A DNA stretch of 64,000 nucleotides from Paenalicyclobacillus mengziensis (GCF_017298635.1 NZ_CP071182.1:2294001-2358000); one strand, 5' to 3'. Shown: positions 1-9,295, numbered from the stretch's first letter. The notes: generated by a model not told the origin, from the letters alone. Made by a program: numbers and translations.

Positions 1-1
1 C

Positions 2-1369
2 GGAACTGGAGGAGCCTCGTCAAACAATTCAACTTCGGCCGGTAATGCCGGTAATAATGTAAGCGCTTCTAGCAGCACAGCAAACGCTAACACTAGCGCA
101 CCGAGTACATCGTCATCAAACGGAGGTGTTCCCGCGCCTCAATGGCCGGCATACAACAAGCATGCGACGATCACTTGGTGGACGTGGCTGTCAACCGCTC
201 CGCAATACGCTGCAGAATTTGAAAAGGTTTACCCGAGTATCAAAATTAATGTTGTGAATGTTGGTGCTAATGGCACAGAGTACAAAAAATTAATGACCGC
301 ATTAAAAGCTGGCAGTGGTGCGCCCGATCTCGCTTTTTTGGAATATGACGTCGTTCCTGAGTTTATCCAGACCGGCGGTTTGGTCAATCTGAATAAATAT
401 ATAGGCTTTGTAAAGCCGTATTATCAGCCTTGGACCATTAATGAGGTTTCGGTCGGTTCAAACATGTACGCAGTTCCACAGGATATTGGTCCAATGGTGC
501 TCGATTACAACCAAAACTTGCTAAAGAGTGCTGGGCTCACGCCTCCTACGACATGGTCACAACTTGCGAGCGATGCAAAACTATACCACCAGAAAACGGG
601 TAAGTATTATACCTACTTCGATGAAGGTGATGGCAAGTGGCTGGTTGCATTACTATGGCAAGCAGGTATAACTCCTTGGTCTGGATCAGGTAATAATTGG
701 AAAATAAATATCGATACTCCTCAGGCACAGAAAGTGATGAATTACTGGGGTAGCCTCTTAAAATCAGGTGCTGTCATCCCATCGGAGTCTCTAACGCCAA
801 CATGGAATAGTCAGATTGCAAAAGGAGATTTTGCAGTTGCTGTTGGGGCGGCCTGGTTTGCTGATTTTGGAATAAAGCCAGCGCTAAACACTACTTCCTC
901 GCCATGGAGAGTGGCGTCTATACCACAATGGAATCCAGCAAACCCGACGAACGGGGACTTCGGGGGCTCGTCTAATGCTGTTACAACTCAAAGTAAACAT
1001 CCGATGGCTGCCGCGTTATTTGCAGCTTGGTACACCTCCTCGGTACAAGGACTAGCGAAGTTGGCTAATCCGCCAGCCGGATATGGAGCGGCAACCTATG
1101 CTGACAAGTATGAAGGGAAGACTGCTGCTATAAACACTCCTGATCCGTTCTTGGGGGGGCAGAAACCAACGGGCATATACGAACAGGACGCGAAGCTGGT
1201 TAACACGTCATTCCAGTGGACACCGTGGTCATCGTACATATTCAACGAATTTGGGGTGGAGATGACCAAGGCGGCTCAGGGGAGTGAAAGCTTTGACCAG
1301 GCGCTCGCGAATATCCAGAGTTCTGTGGTGAATTATGCCAAGAGCCAGGGATATCAGGTGTCGCAATAA
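2..1369 (+). CDS. Sugar ABC transporter substrate-binding lipoprotein (5' end outside window)
   Basis: The frame is open from base 2 to the TAA at 1367-1369, so the start, signal peptide and lipobox lie upstream of the window. About 455 residues are visible. The first 40 or so are a Ser/Asn/Thr/Gly-rich linker, as follows the lipidated Cys in Gram-positive binding proteins. A family 1 extracellular solute-binding fold follows (WWTW start strand, APDLAFLEYDVVPEFIQTGG, then DIGPMVLDYNQ). It should bind a sugar or oligosaccharide on the outer membrane face and deliver it to the two permeases encoded just downstream. The ligand cannot be read from the sequence. An internal GTG at 254 is not a likely start because the fold begins before it. 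Confidence 0.9.
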   Translation, partial: GTGGASSNNSTSAGNAGNNVSASSSTANANTSAPSTSSSNGGVPAPQWPAYNKHATITWWTWLSTAPQYAAEFEKVYPSIKINVVNVGANGTEYKKLMTALKAGSGAPDLAFLEYDVVPEFIQTGGLVNLNKYIGFVKPYYQPWTINEVSVGSNMYAVPQDIGPMVLDYNQNLLKSAGLTPPTTWSQLASDAKLYHQKTGKYYTYFDEGDGKWLVALLWQAGITPWSGSGNNWKINIDTPQAQKVMNYWGSLLKSGAVIPSESLTPTWNSQIAKGDFAVAVGAAWFADFGIKPALNTTSSPWRVASIPQWNPANPTNGDFGGSSNAVTTQSKHPMAAALFAAWYTSSVQGLAKLANPPAGYGAATYADKYEGKTAAINTPDPFLGGQKPTGIYEQDAKLVNTSFQWTPWSSYIFNEFGVEMTKAAQGSESFDQALANIQSSVVNYAKSQGYQVSQ

Positions 1370-1452
1370 ATTATCTTGGGGGTCACTGAGGAATATCCCA
1401 CCTCCAAAGGTGACGGGCATGTGCATTTTGTGATCCGTGACGAGGTGTGCCG

Positions 1453-1485
1453 TGCCGTGAGCTGGATGGCATGCCTCTCACGGCA
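1453..1485 (+). promoter_or_regulatory. Intercistronic stem-loop between binding protein and permease genes
   Basis: TGCCGTGAG (1453-1461) and CTCACGGCA (1477-1485) form a perfect 9-bp stem with a 15-nt loop in the 172-bp gap after the binding-protein gene. There is no U-run after it. It fits an mRNA-stabilising or partial-termination hairpin that keeps binding-protein mRNA above permease mRNA better than a full terminator. Confidence 0.5.
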
Positions 1486-1541
1486 ACTTAGGAAGTGGTT
1501 GTTCGGCATGTGATCAAATTTACGAGCGGAGATGGTGGGTT

Positions 1542-2471
1542 GTGTGGTTTAGGCGTTTTGTCCCGTACGTTTTTCTATCTCCATTCCTAGTCTTGTTTAT
1601 CATATTCTTTGTTTTTCCATTCTTCTATTCTCTATACCTGAGCCTATTCGTCAATCGCATGGGGCAAAATATATATGTAGGTGTCCACAATTACGTGCAG
1701 GTTTTTCATGATGCAAATTTTTGGGGATCAATGATTACCATTTTCCTGTTCGCAGTATTAACTGTTACCATCCAGATGTTGCTAGCCATCGTACTGGCGC
1801 TTCTTCTTGATAGTCCATTTGCGAAAGGGAACACTCTATTTCGGTTGATCTATTTTCTCCCATATGCCGTCCCAAATGTGATTGCCGGACTGATGTGGGG
1901 GTTTCTATATTCGCCGGAGCTCAATCCTTTACTCGGCCTGTTTAAATTGTTTAACGGTGGGAAGTCAGTCAATCTCTTAAGCAGCAACATATTGTTTTAT
2001 TCGATCATTAACATTTTGCTTTGGGAATTTATTGGATATACCATGACGATACTGTTTGCCAATCTGACTTCCATTCCCTTAGAACTCTATGAGGCTGCCA
2101 AAATTGACGGCTGTTCGGAATGGAAATTAGCATTGCGCATCAAACTGCCGTTACTTAGACCAACCATTGTTCTCTTGGTGGTGTTATCAGTGATTGGAAC
2201 ACTGCAATTATTCAATGAGCCCTACGTGCTCTCCTCTCTCACGGCAGTACCGTACAATTTCACCCCGAATTTAGACATTTACAATACAGCGTTCTCATTC
2301 AACAATCTTAATTACTCTGCAACAATGGCCACAGTTCTCGCAGCCATAACGATCCTCGCTTCTCTCCTCCTTATGTACGTAACGTCTGGAGAGGAACGTT
2401 CAGAAAAACGGGCTCAGAAACGGGTGCGTCAATGGAGCCTCATCGACCCGGGCAAGGAGGTAGGAGCATGA
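1542..2471 (+). CDS. ABC sugar transporter permease, MalF/UgpA type
   Basis: This 309-residue membrane protein has about six hydrophobic segments and a cytoplasmic EAA loop near residues 184-205 (EAAKIDGCSEWKLALRIKLP), the docking site for the transport ATPase. It is the first of two permeases of a binding-protein-dependent sugar importer. The start is a GTG at 1542 preceded by a GGAG stretch around 1528. The stop overlaps the next gene start in an ATGA arrangement (2468-2471), so the permeases are probably translationally coupled. No ATPase gene is adjacent. Confidence 0.9.
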   Translation: MWFRRFVPYVFLSPFLVLFIIFFVFPFFYSLYLSLFVNRMGQNIYVGVHNYVQVFHDANFWGSMITIFLFAVLTVTIQMLLAIVLALLLDSPFAKGNTLFRLIYFLPYAVPNVIAGLMWGFLYSPELNPLLGLFKLFNGGKSVNLLSSNILFYSIINILLWEFIGYTMTILFANLTSIPLELYEAAKIDGCSEWKLALRIKLPLLRPTIVLLVVLSVIGTLQLFNEPYVLSSLTAVPYNFTPNLDIYNTAFSFNNLNYSATMATVLAAITILASLLLMYVTSGEERSEKRAQKRVRQWSLIDPGKEVGA

Positions 2472-3373
2472 GTGAAGTGGCACCCATGACAGACTTGCAA
2501 CGCATGCACCATCGGAGTTCAAGTAGTCACACGCTAAAGACTGGTCTCTCCATGATATTGCTCGTTGTGATGGCGATGTATTTTCTTCTGCCCCTATACT
2601 GGTTAATTGTTTCGTCGACAAAGTCCACAACTGAGCTGTTCACAATGCCCATTTTGGAATTTCCTGCACATTTGAATGTTTTCCAAAACCTAAAACAGCT
2701 CGATACATATCAAGGCGGTGTGTACTGGAGGTGGTTTTTGAACTCGATGATTTATGCAGGGGTTTCGTCGATTCTTGGAACCTTGATTAGTGCAGCGGCA
2801 GGTTATGCGATTTCCAGATACACCTTTCGGTTTCAGGGAGTGATTTTGCGGACGATTGTAGCTGGGCTCGCGATTCCTCTCGCTGCACTCACCATTCCAA
2901 TTTTTCTTGTACTGAGGGACCTGGGACTCATCAACACGTACGCGGGTGTCATTTTACCAATGATGATTAATCCGTTTGGGGCTTACTTCATGAGCGTTTA
3001 CATTCGAGACGCCATGCCGGGAGAACTTGTGGATTCGGGGCGAGTGGATGGTGCCGGTGAATTTCGCATCTTTTGGAAAATTGCAGTGCCTATCATTCGA
3101 CCCGGGCTTGTTACGTTGTTCTTGATCATTTTCATTGCTGTGTGGAATAACTTTTTCCTACCCCTAGTGATTATCAACAATCCAAATCTCTTTCCCATCA
3201 CCCTAGGGTTGAATCTGTTAATTTCTAACCTTCATACGGCTGGTGCCGGTACTCCTATGTACGAAATGATTATGCTTGGCTCAGTGATATCGGTGTTGCC
3301 GATGATCATCTTGTTTCCTTGGTTGCGCAGATATATCACGACGGGAATAGCCCTTGGAAGTGTAAAAAGCTAA
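2468..3373 (+). CDS. ABC sugar transporter permease, MalG/UgpE type
   Basis: This 301-residue inner-membrane permease is the partner of the preceding one. It has a hydrophobic first segment at about residues 25-50 and a degenerate EAA loop (ELVDSGRVDGAGEFRIFWKI), followed by RPG as in MalG-type subunits. The ATG at 2468 is chosen because AAGGAGG at 2454-2460 lies 7 nt before it; a longer frame beginning at 2432 has no such site. The gene overlaps its predecessor by 4 bp. Substrate is unknown; the following ROK kinase suggests a sugar that is phosphorylated after entry. Confidence 0.9.
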   Translation: MSEVAPMTDLQRMHHRSSSSHTLKTGLSMILLVVMAMYFLLPLYWLIVSSTKSTTELFTMPILEFPAHLNVFQNLKQLDTYQGGVYWRWFLNSMIYAGVSSILGTLISAAAGYAISRYTFRFQGVILRTIVAGLAIPLAALTIPIFLVLRDLGLINTYAGVILPMMINPFGAYFMSVYIRDAMPGELVDSGRVDGAGEFRIFWKIAVPIIRPGLVTLFLIIFIAVWNNFFLPLVIINNPNLFPITLGLNLLISNLHTAGAGTPMYEMIMLGSVISVLPMIILFPWLRRYITTGIALGSVKS

Positions 3374-3400
3374 TACCGGCATCCGTCTTTCAATGAGGTA

Positions 3401-3465
3401 CGAAAATACAAGGATGCGCTGTTAGAACGTTGGCATAGTCACACAAGACGGCGATACCACCACCG
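3401..3465 (-). pseudogene. Remnant of an enoyl-CoA hydratase gene
   Basis: The gap between the permease and the ROK kinase contains a stretch that closely matches, base by base, the interior of the enoyl-CoA hydratase gene at about 13985-14045, on the same (minus) strand. Read leftward it encodes GGGIAVLCDYA, parallel to GLAILCDYA of the intact gene. After a one-base shift it encodes NSASLYF, exactly as in the intact gene. No start, stop or flanking coding sequence survives. It is a frameshifted relic of a crotonase paralogue, left by rearrangement or decay. Its outer limits are approximate. Confidence 0.65.
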
Positions 3466-3543
3466 ACTTCATTGAAAAAATGAATGCAGCGACTGGTGAG
3501 TGACTGGCCTTGTATGACGGATACAGAGAGGTTCGATGCGGGC

Positions 3544-4482
3544 ATGTCTTACGTCATTGGTCTGGACGTTGGCGGCGCAACAATTAAAGGTGCGGTGTTC
3601 AACGACACTTCAGAGCCTTGTTGTGACATCCGCTTGAAGACGTATTCGTCGCAGAATACGTCGGACGAGATACTGGCCAGCATGTCGGATGCTATCAAAC
3701 AGCTTGTGACACAAGCACGTGTCCTGCATCTGGGTGAGTTGGCTGGCATCGGGATTGGAGTTCCGGGTTTTGTCGACTCAATAAAAGGGGTTGTCCTGCA
3801 TGCCTCCAACCTCCATCTTCACGACGTAAACCTAAAGAAATGGCTTGAGAGCGAGTTTTCCGTTCCATGTGTCATTCAAGGTGATGCTCGCGTCGGCGCT
3901 CTGGCGGAGCGTGAGCTTGGTGCTGCCAAGGGAAGTGACTCCCTCCTGTATATCGTCATTGGCACGGGTGTGGGTTCAGGAATGATTCTCGATGGCCAGA
4001 TTTACGAAGGGGCACATTCGGCTGCTGGAGAGATTGGCCACACGATTCTTAAGCCGGACGGTCAAGTCTGCGCTTGCGGAAAACGGGGCTGTTTGGAGAC
4101 ACTCGTTTCTGGACCACAGCTCATCGTGAATTACCAACGCCGGACGCGGAGAGACGAACACTTTAGCGCGAAGACACTGTCTGAACGAGCGGTGTCTGGT
4201 GACACAGACGCTAAAGCCGTTTACCGGGACGCTGCAAAGACCTTAGCTTTAGCGTTGGCGAACTACTGTACGACTCTCGACCCGTCGATTGTCGTTGTTG
4301 GCGGTGGGGTGTCCCTGGCCGGAGAAGTGCTGTTTGAACCGCTGCGGGAGTTCTTTCACATTTACACATCACCACAGTTGAGTAAGTCTATCCGCATCGT
4401 TCCAGCACAACTCGGCGACCGGTCTGGAATAGTCGGTTCAGGCTTGTTGATCAAAAAGTTTCTACAGTCAAAAGATAGGTGA
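3544..4482 (+). CDS. ROK-family sugar kinase (glucokinase-like)
   Basis: This 312-residue cytosolic protein has the N-terminal phosphate-binding DVGGATIKG motif. The ROK signature follows, with a zinc-binding CACGKRGC motif preceded by GAHSAAGEIGH, which carries the catalytic-region Glu and His. A C-terminal VVVGGGVS segment completes the fold. It probably phosphorylates the sugar imported by the upstream ABC system, using ATP; the exact hexose or amino sugar is not readable. The frame is open further upstream (start at 3484), but the ROK fold begins right at MSYVIGLDVGG. The ATG at 3544 is therefore preferred, with GAGAGG some 12 nt upstream. The gene is convergent with the ROK repressor that follows. 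Confidence 0.85.
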   Translation: MSYVIGLDVGGATIKGAVFNDTSEPCCDIRLKTYSSQNTSDEILASMSDAIKQLVTQARVLHLGELAGIGIGVPGFVDSIKGVVLHASNLHLHDVNLKKWLESEFSVPCVIQGDARVGALAERELGAAKGSDSLLYIVIGTGVGSGMILDGQIYEGAHSAAGEIGHTILKPDGQVCACGKRGCLETLVSGPQLIVNYQRRTRRDEHFSAKTLSERAVSGDTDAKAVYRDAAKTLALALANYCTTLDPSIVVVGGGVSLAGEVLFEPLREFFHIYTSPQLSKSIRIVPAQLGDRSGIVGSGLLIKKFLQSKDR

Positions 4483-4521
4483 TACCTTCGGAGGCATGAC
4501 CATGTTCAGCATAAATTGGAG

Positions 4522-5712
4522 TTACGCATAGGCTGGGTTCACCAAGGGCGAGCGCAAGACTGTGTTGAGTATCACTAACGCACTTGCCCCGATTGGTACA
4601 GCATCTTGTCTGGCGGTAATCACGTTCGTTAGTTGATTTGCCCAAGATAAGGACCTCTCCACAACGGATATAATTTCTGGTAAAAAAAAGTCGGCCGCCT
4701 CATTAAGTGCTCCCCCGATGACAATTGTTTCCGGATTGAGCGAACTGCCAATGTTTGCAATACCGATTCCTAAATACCTGCCGAACATTTTAAAGGCCCT
4801 CTCATACTTCTCAGAATGATTTTTCACTGTGTGGATGGCATGCTGGAAGAAGTCCCGATTCGCGGTCTGAAACTCATCCGCAACTCGCTCATCATGGAGG
4901 TATCGCAGGAGTGCCTGTCCAGACGCATATTGTTCCCAGCAACCATAATTTCCGCATGAGCATTGGATACCCATTGGATAGAGCGTGGTATGACCGAACG
5001 AACCGGCAACACCCCGCACACCTTTTCGTATTTGTCCGTCTAATATAATGCCTCCGCCTAGTCCGTAACCGAGATAAATGAATACGAGGTCCTTAGCATG
5101 TCTTAACAAGGACTCTCCGATGGCGCCACAATGACCATCGTTTGCTGCATATACGGGGAACGGTAATTGCCGCCCTACGCTTTCTTCGATGTTCCAGTCC
5201 GCAATTCCGTAGTTAGATAGTTCGGCTCTGCCAGTGTCTGAATAGATAATGCCTGGCAAAGCAATGCCGGCTCCGATAACACCTAAGGAACTCTCAGGAG
5301 CTTGGTCAGCTATTAGATTGATTTCTTGGGCTAGAACCTCGGTTAGGGAGTCGCCGGACATGTCCGCGACATCAAGGTCTCTCTCCGACTTGAATTTTAC
5401 TTCCCCTCGCAAGTTCGTAATTACTGCGGTTAAGAATGTAACTTCCAAATGGATTCCGATGCAGTGACCTGCGTCTTTATTGATACTCAGCAAAATCGGG
5501 TTTCTTCCTGGCTGGCCGGAGCTCTCGGACCCTGTTTCGACAACAAGGCCGGAATCTATAAGCTCGTCTACCAAATACGATATCGTGGTCTTATTTAATC
5601 CGGTTTTGCGTGAAATTTCACTTCGAGAAATCGGATCGTAATGATAGATCATGTTTAACACAGTACTCCTGTTCATTTCGCGCATGGTGGGAGCATCAAT
5701 GTTCGTAAACAA
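4522..5712 (-). CDS. ROK-family transcriptional repressor (NagC/XylR type)
   Basis: This protein of about 396 residues has an N-terminal winged helix-turn-helix (SRSEISRKTGLNKTTISYLV) and a ROK sugar-sensing domain. The latter contains the zinc-binding motif CSCGNYGCWE and the segment GVAGSFGHT. It is divergent from the importer-esterase-nagA operon that starts at 6086 and probably represses it until a sugar or sugar phosphate binds. The GAGGTGAGG just upstream favours the TTG at 5712 as start; a GTG at 5721 in the same frame is the alternative. The last 50 or so residues overlap no other gene. Confidence 0.88.
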   Translation of the reverse strand: MFTNIDAPTMREMNRSTVLNMIYHYDPISRSEISRKTGLNKTTISYLVDELIDSGLVVETGSESSGQPGRNPILLSINKDAGHCIGIHLEVTFLTAVITNLRGEVKFKSERDLDVADMSGDSLTEVLAQEINLIADQAPESSLGVIGAGIALPGIIYSDTGRAELSNYGIADWNIEESVGRQLPFPVYAANDGHCGAIGESLLRHAKDLVFIYLGYGLGGGIILDGQIRKGVRGVAGSFGHTTLYPMGIQCSCGNYGCWEQYASGQALLRYLHDERVADEFQTANRDFFQHAIHTVKNHSEKYERAFKMFGRYLGIGIANIGSSLNPETIVIGGALNEAADFFLPEIISVVERSLSWANQLTNVITARQDAVPIGASALVILNTVLRSPLVNPAYA

Positions 5713-5742
5713 ACACCTCACCTCGTGTCTGAATATTTAGAG

Positions 5743-5771
5743 TTGACTTTCATTTTTAATTAGTATATCAT
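5743..5771 (+). promoter_or_regulatory. Candidate sigma-A promoter in the 373-bp divergent region
   Basis: TTGACT (5743-5748), a 17-bp spacer and TATCAT (5766-5771) form a plausible housekeeping promoter reading toward the binding-protein gene at 6086, leaving a leader of about 300 nt. It lies close to the start of the divergent ROK repressor, so repressor binding here could control both genes. The rest of the stretch 5713-6085 is AT-rich. It holds the cre-like site at 5875 and a weaker cre-like site at about 5816-5829. No clear ROK operator palindrome was found. Confidence 0.45.
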
Positions 5772-5874
5772 ATCGACAAATAGATTCAAACGTCTAAAAA
5801 TCTCCCGTTTTATCCCGCATGTAAGCGGTTTATCTAGGAGAAATTTACCTCTTGATGTCTATTTTACAGGAAAT

Positions 5875-5888
5875 AATTAACGTTTTCA
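5875..5888 (-). promoter_or_regulatory. Candidate cre (CcpA) site
   Basis: AATTAACGTTTTCA matches the reverse complement of the degenerate catabolite-response consensus (WGNWARCGYTTWCA) at all but one position. Its place downstream of the candidate promoter, in the leader of a sugar-uptake operon, fits carbon catabolite repression. Such short sites arise by chance, so support is moderate. Confidence 0.35.
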
Positions 5889-6085
5889 AATCAATTTATT
5901 GAATATATGTACTAATTAAATGAGCCTTACACTTGGTGGTTGTTTTCACATGGCGAAGCTTTCCGGGTTTCGGAAGGGGGTTACTCAAAGACACGCTGTC
6001 GTGAACCGATGTGTAAAGGAGGTGGGTGCCGTCTATCGTCGGGAAGCACCGCATATTTGTTTGATTCGAAAGAGGGGGAGAATGA

Positions 6086-7483
6086 ATGAAGGTGAAAAAA
6101 TTTAGGAGAACGCTGGCGTCGGTATCAGTGCTTACAATATCAGGCGCAATTCTGGCTGGTTGTGGAACCGGCACACCAAGCTCAAATTCCAGTTCCAGTT
6201 CCAGCTCAAGTGCAGGTTCAAATCAAACGGGTAACAGCGCGTCGACAACGAGTACCGGAAGTAATAAAGGGACACTCAAGATTATTATGTGGGTGAATCC
6301 ACCGGCCGTAGCGGCAATCCAGAAAATTGATGCGGAATTTACGAAGAAGTACGGAGTACAAGTGGACCTTCAAACAACCGCAAATCGGACAACAAACTAT
6401 GCAGCAGCTGAACAAACGGCCGTTCAAGCAGGAAGCGCAGATATCATGGCCATCGAACCGGTTCAACCACTACCACAGAAGGTCAACAGCAACACCTTGT
6501 CACAGGAGCAAGAGTGGGCCATTAATAAGGTCTTTATGCCCCTTAACAACCAGCCTTGGGTTTCAAAGTTCAACCAAGCTGACCTGGCTGCTGCGGCGTA
6601 TAACGGACAGGATTACGGGCTTGTCACAGGGGTTTATCAAACCGGCGTATTTTACAACAAAGCAATGTTTAAGAAATATAACCTGCAAGTGCCTACCACG
6701 TACAACCAACTGATACAAATTTCCAAAACGCTGAAATCTCACGGCGTGACACCTGCTTGGGATGGGCTTGGCGGCGGTGTCATTCAGTGGCTTCAATTCA
6801 TCATGTACCCTCTGATGATGGATGAGTTGGCACCGCAACTGAATGGAGCCAGTGCAGACCAGGCCCTGGCATCTGGGAGGATTAAGTGGACAGATGCTAC
6901 CATGTTAAAAGTTTTTCAGCGCGAGCAACAGTATGCGTCCAATTACTTAGAACCAAATTATGCTGGGCAAGACTGGCAACAGATGCCGGGTGCGTTTGCG
7001 GCTGGCAAATCCGCGATGCTGTTTGATGGTTCGTGGGATGTCGCATCTGTCCTGAAGGCGAACCCGAACATCCAAGTCGGATATTTTCCTTTCCCAGGTT
7101 CGAATACGGCTTCCAACAATAAATCTGTCCTAAATGCTGACTTGACCTGGGTCGTGTTAAACAGCAGCAAACATAAAACCTTGGCCGAGGAGTGGCTGAA
7201 TTTCTTCGCCTCTAAGCCAATCTACAGTCAGTATGTACAGATGACCGGCATTTCGCCGAGCGAGAATGGAACTTTCACAAGTGCCACACAACAAATCATG
7301 GGTAAATGGTTTGGTACTGGTAGACTAATCCAGCAGAGCGCGAACTTCTTGATCCCAAGTGGTCCTTATTATCTACAGCCGACCAACTTCTGGGCGACGC
7401 AATTGAAAATGACGCAGGGAGGAATGACTCCTGCTCAACTTGCTCAAGACTACCAGACATCACAAAATCAGGCGTTGAAATAA
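6086..7483 (+). CDS. Sugar ABC transporter substrate-binding lipoprotein
   Basis: This 465-residue protein has a lipoprotein signal peptide ending in the lipobox LAGC (Cys26) and a Ser-rich tether of about 40 residues. A family 1 solute-binding fold follows (KGTLKIIMWVNPPAVAAIQK, later GVYQTGVFYNKAMFKKYNLQ). The ATG at 6086 follows GGGGGAG by 5 nt. It delivers substrate to the permeases at 7575 and 8462. Because the same operon encodes two carboxylesterases and NagA, the ligand is inferred to be an acylated amino sugar or amino-sugar oligomer. Confidence 0.9.
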   Translation: MKVKKFRRTLASVSVLTISGAILAGCGTGTPSSNSSSSSSSSAGSNQTGNSASTTSTGSNKGTLKIIMWVNPPAVAAIQKIDAEFTKKYGVQVDLQTTANRTTNYAAAEQTAVQAGSADIMAIEPVQPLPQKVNSNTLSQEQEWAINKVFMPLNNQPWVSKFNQADLAAAAYNGQDYGLVTGVYQTGVFYNKAMFKKYNLQVPTTYNQLIQISKTLKSHGVTPAWDGLGGGVIQWLQFIMYPLMMDELAPQLNGASADQALASGRIKWTDATMLKVFQREQQYASNYLEPNYAGQDWQQMPGAFAAGKSAMLFDGSWDVASVLKANPNIQVGYFPFPGSNTASNNKSVLNADLTWVVLNSSKHKTLAEEWLNFFASKPIYSQYVQMTGISPSENGTFTSATQQIMGKWFGTGRLIQQSANFLIPSGPYYLQPTNFWATQLKMTQGGMTPAQLAQDYQTSQNQALK

Positions 7484-7501
7484 AAATGAATGACTTTAGC
7501 A

Positions 7502-7522
7502 GAGCCCTCCTGACGAGGGCTC
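7502..7522 (+). promoter_or_regulatory. Intercistronic stem-loop after binding-protein gene
   Basis: GAGCCCTC (7502-7509) and GAGGGCTC (7515-7522) form a perfect 8-bp GC-rich stem with a 5-nt loop, followed by a weak T-containing stretch. It occupies the same place as the hairpin at 1453 in the first importer operon. It probably acts as a partial terminator or 3' mRNA stabiliser that raises binding protein relative to permease. Confidence 0.55.
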
Positions 7523-7574
7523 ACATATTTCTTCGTTCCCCGTTTCAGATCTCATCTAAAAGGGGTAATTCGCA

Positions 7575-8465
7575 GTGAGCAATGTGTTTGCTGGACGACA
7601 AAAAGGGCTTATCTACCTCACCATGACACCGGGTTTTATTGTCTTTATATTATTTGGCGTGGTACCGTCCGTTGCAACACTGGTGATTTCATTTACAAAC
7701 TACACTTCAATACCTGGTGTACCCGTTAACTTTGTCGGATTTGCGAACTACGTTCATTTGTTCGTCAACAACGTGCAAGGCCTAAGGAATTCCCTGGAAG
7801 AGACGTTGGTTTTCGCGTTTGGCGTAACCATCCTGCAGAACCTATTGGGTCTGTGGTTGGCAAATGCGCTGACTAAAAAGTTCCCTGGCGTCAAGTTGTT
7901 TCGGACTCTTGTGTTCATGCCCGCCGTACTTGGGGTGACGGTTATCGGGTTAATGTGGTCCCTCATCTTAACGCCATCTGGCGGACCCGTTGCGACAATA
8001 TTGAGCCTGTTCGGCACATCATCGGCTTTTTTTGGTTCCAGCACTTGGGCAATGCCCCTGGTGATTTTTGTTCAAATTTGGGCCAACTTAGGATTCACCA
8101 CTGTGGTCTACATTGCAGGGATTAACACTGTACCGAGCGAGCTCCCTGAAGCAGCTAAAATCGATGGGGCTTCAGGATGGACGACTTTTTGGAAGGTGAC
8201 CTTCCCGATGATAGCACCAAGTGTCACGGTGAATGTCATCTTGGCGGCTGCCGGTTCACTGCGCACGTATGACTTAATTTATGTTCTGACAGATGGAACA
8301 AACGGCACCAACACGTTAGGAATGTACATGTTCAATACGGCTTTCCAGGGCTCTGGAAACCTCGGTCTTGGTGCCGGGATTGGAGTGTTGCAGTTCCTCT
8401 TAACGGTAGTCGTGGTTCTGGTACTGCAGAGTTATTTACGACGGAGGGAGGAGGCAATGTCGTGA
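7575..8465 (+). CDS. ABC sugar transporter permease, MalF type
   Basis: This 296-residue protein has about six membrane segments and a canonical EAA loop (PEAAKIDGASGWTTFWKVTF). It is the first membrane subunit of the second importer. The GTG at 7575 is preceded by AAAGGGG about 9 nt upstream. The stop overlaps the GTG of the next permease by 4 bp. As in the other importers of this window, no ATPase is encoded nearby. Confidence 0.9.
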   Translation: MSNVFAGRQKGLIYLTMTPGFIVFILFGVVPSVATLVISFTNYTSIPGVPVNFVGFANYVHLFVNNVQGLRNSLEETLVFAFGVTILQNLLGLWLANALTKKFPGVKLFRTLVFMPAVLGVTVIGLMWSLILTPSGGPVATILSLFGTSSAFFGSSTWAMPLVIFVQIWANLGFTTVVYIAGINTVPSELPEAAKIDGASGWTTFWKVTFPMIAPSVTVNVILAAAGSLRTYDLIYVLTDGTNGTNTLGMYMFNTAFQGSGNLGLGAGIGVLQFLLTVVVVLVLQSYLRRREEAMS

Positions 8466-9295
8466 GGTTAACAAGAGAAAACCTATCTGAACATTGGCTG
8501 AGACTCTTCCTGGTGGTTGGTCTCTTTGTAATCGTCCTTTATTTCGGCCCAATGATATTTATTGTGAATATCTCCTTGCAGACACAACAACAGTTCTTGA
8601 CGAACTCAATGGCGCTGCCTCATCCATTCAGTTGGTCCAACTTTGTTCAGGCTTGGAAACAGGCTTCCATGAGTGAGTACTTTATCAACTCTATTGTCTA
8701 TACCGTGGTACCGACCGTCGTTGCGATGATTTTCAGTGTCTGCCTCGCATTCCCGATATCTCGGAAATACGTGAGGTTTTCACGACAGTTGCACACATTG
8801 TTAACTTCTGGTTTGTTTTTCCCGGTAGCGTTGATTCCGTTGTTTGTTGAGGCAAGAATACTTCATCTCTACAATAATCGTCCTGGGTACATGATATTGC
8901 ACCTTGAGGATGCGATGGTGTTTGGTTTTTTCCTTTTCACGGGATATTTCCGCACCATTCCAACAGAACTAGACGAGAGTGCTGTCATTGATGGATGTAA
9001 CTATATCCGTTATCTGTCTACCATACTTGTTCCATTGGCGAAACCTGCTCTAGCGACAATGGGTATTTACGCCGGTATTCAGATTTGGAACGATTTAATT
9101 GGTCCAGTGGTGTTCTTGGGTACATCCTCGTTGTTTCCGCTATCCAGGGGCCTGTTTGTTTTTTATGGTTCTACGGGGGGGCAGTGGTCGCTATTGGCAG
9201 CGGGTGTTCTGATTGCTGCTACGCCGTTGATTGTAGCTTTTCTATTCCTACAAAGGTATTTTATCGAGGGTGCCACAGCAGGGACATTAAAGTAA
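8462..9295 (+). CDS. ABC sugar transporter permease, MalG type
   Basis: This 277-residue partner permease has a degenerate EAA loop (DESAVIDGCNYIRYLSTILV) near residue 175. Its GTG start at 8462 lies 7 nt after a GGAGGGAGGAGG stretch inside the upstream gene, so translation is coupled. It forms the translocation pore with the product of 7575-8465. Confidence 0.9.
   Translation: MRLTRENLSEHWLRLFLVVGLFVIVLYFGPMIFIVNISLQTQQQFLTNSMALPHPFSWSNFVQAWKQASMSEYFINSIVYTVVPTVVAMIFSVCLAFPISRKYVRFSRQLHTLLTSGLFFPVALIPLFVEARILHLYNNRPGYMILHLEDAMVFGFFLFTGYFRTIPTELDESAVIDGCNYIRYLSTILVPLAKPALATMGIYAGIQIWNDLIGPVVFLGTSSLFPLSRGLFVFYGSTGGQWSLLAAGVLIAATPLIVAFLFLQRYFIEGATAGTLK

Noticed and set aside
59..72. cre-like sequence TGTAAGCGCTTCTA
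   Set aside because: It lies inside the Ser-rich linker coding sequence of the binding protein and far from any promoter.
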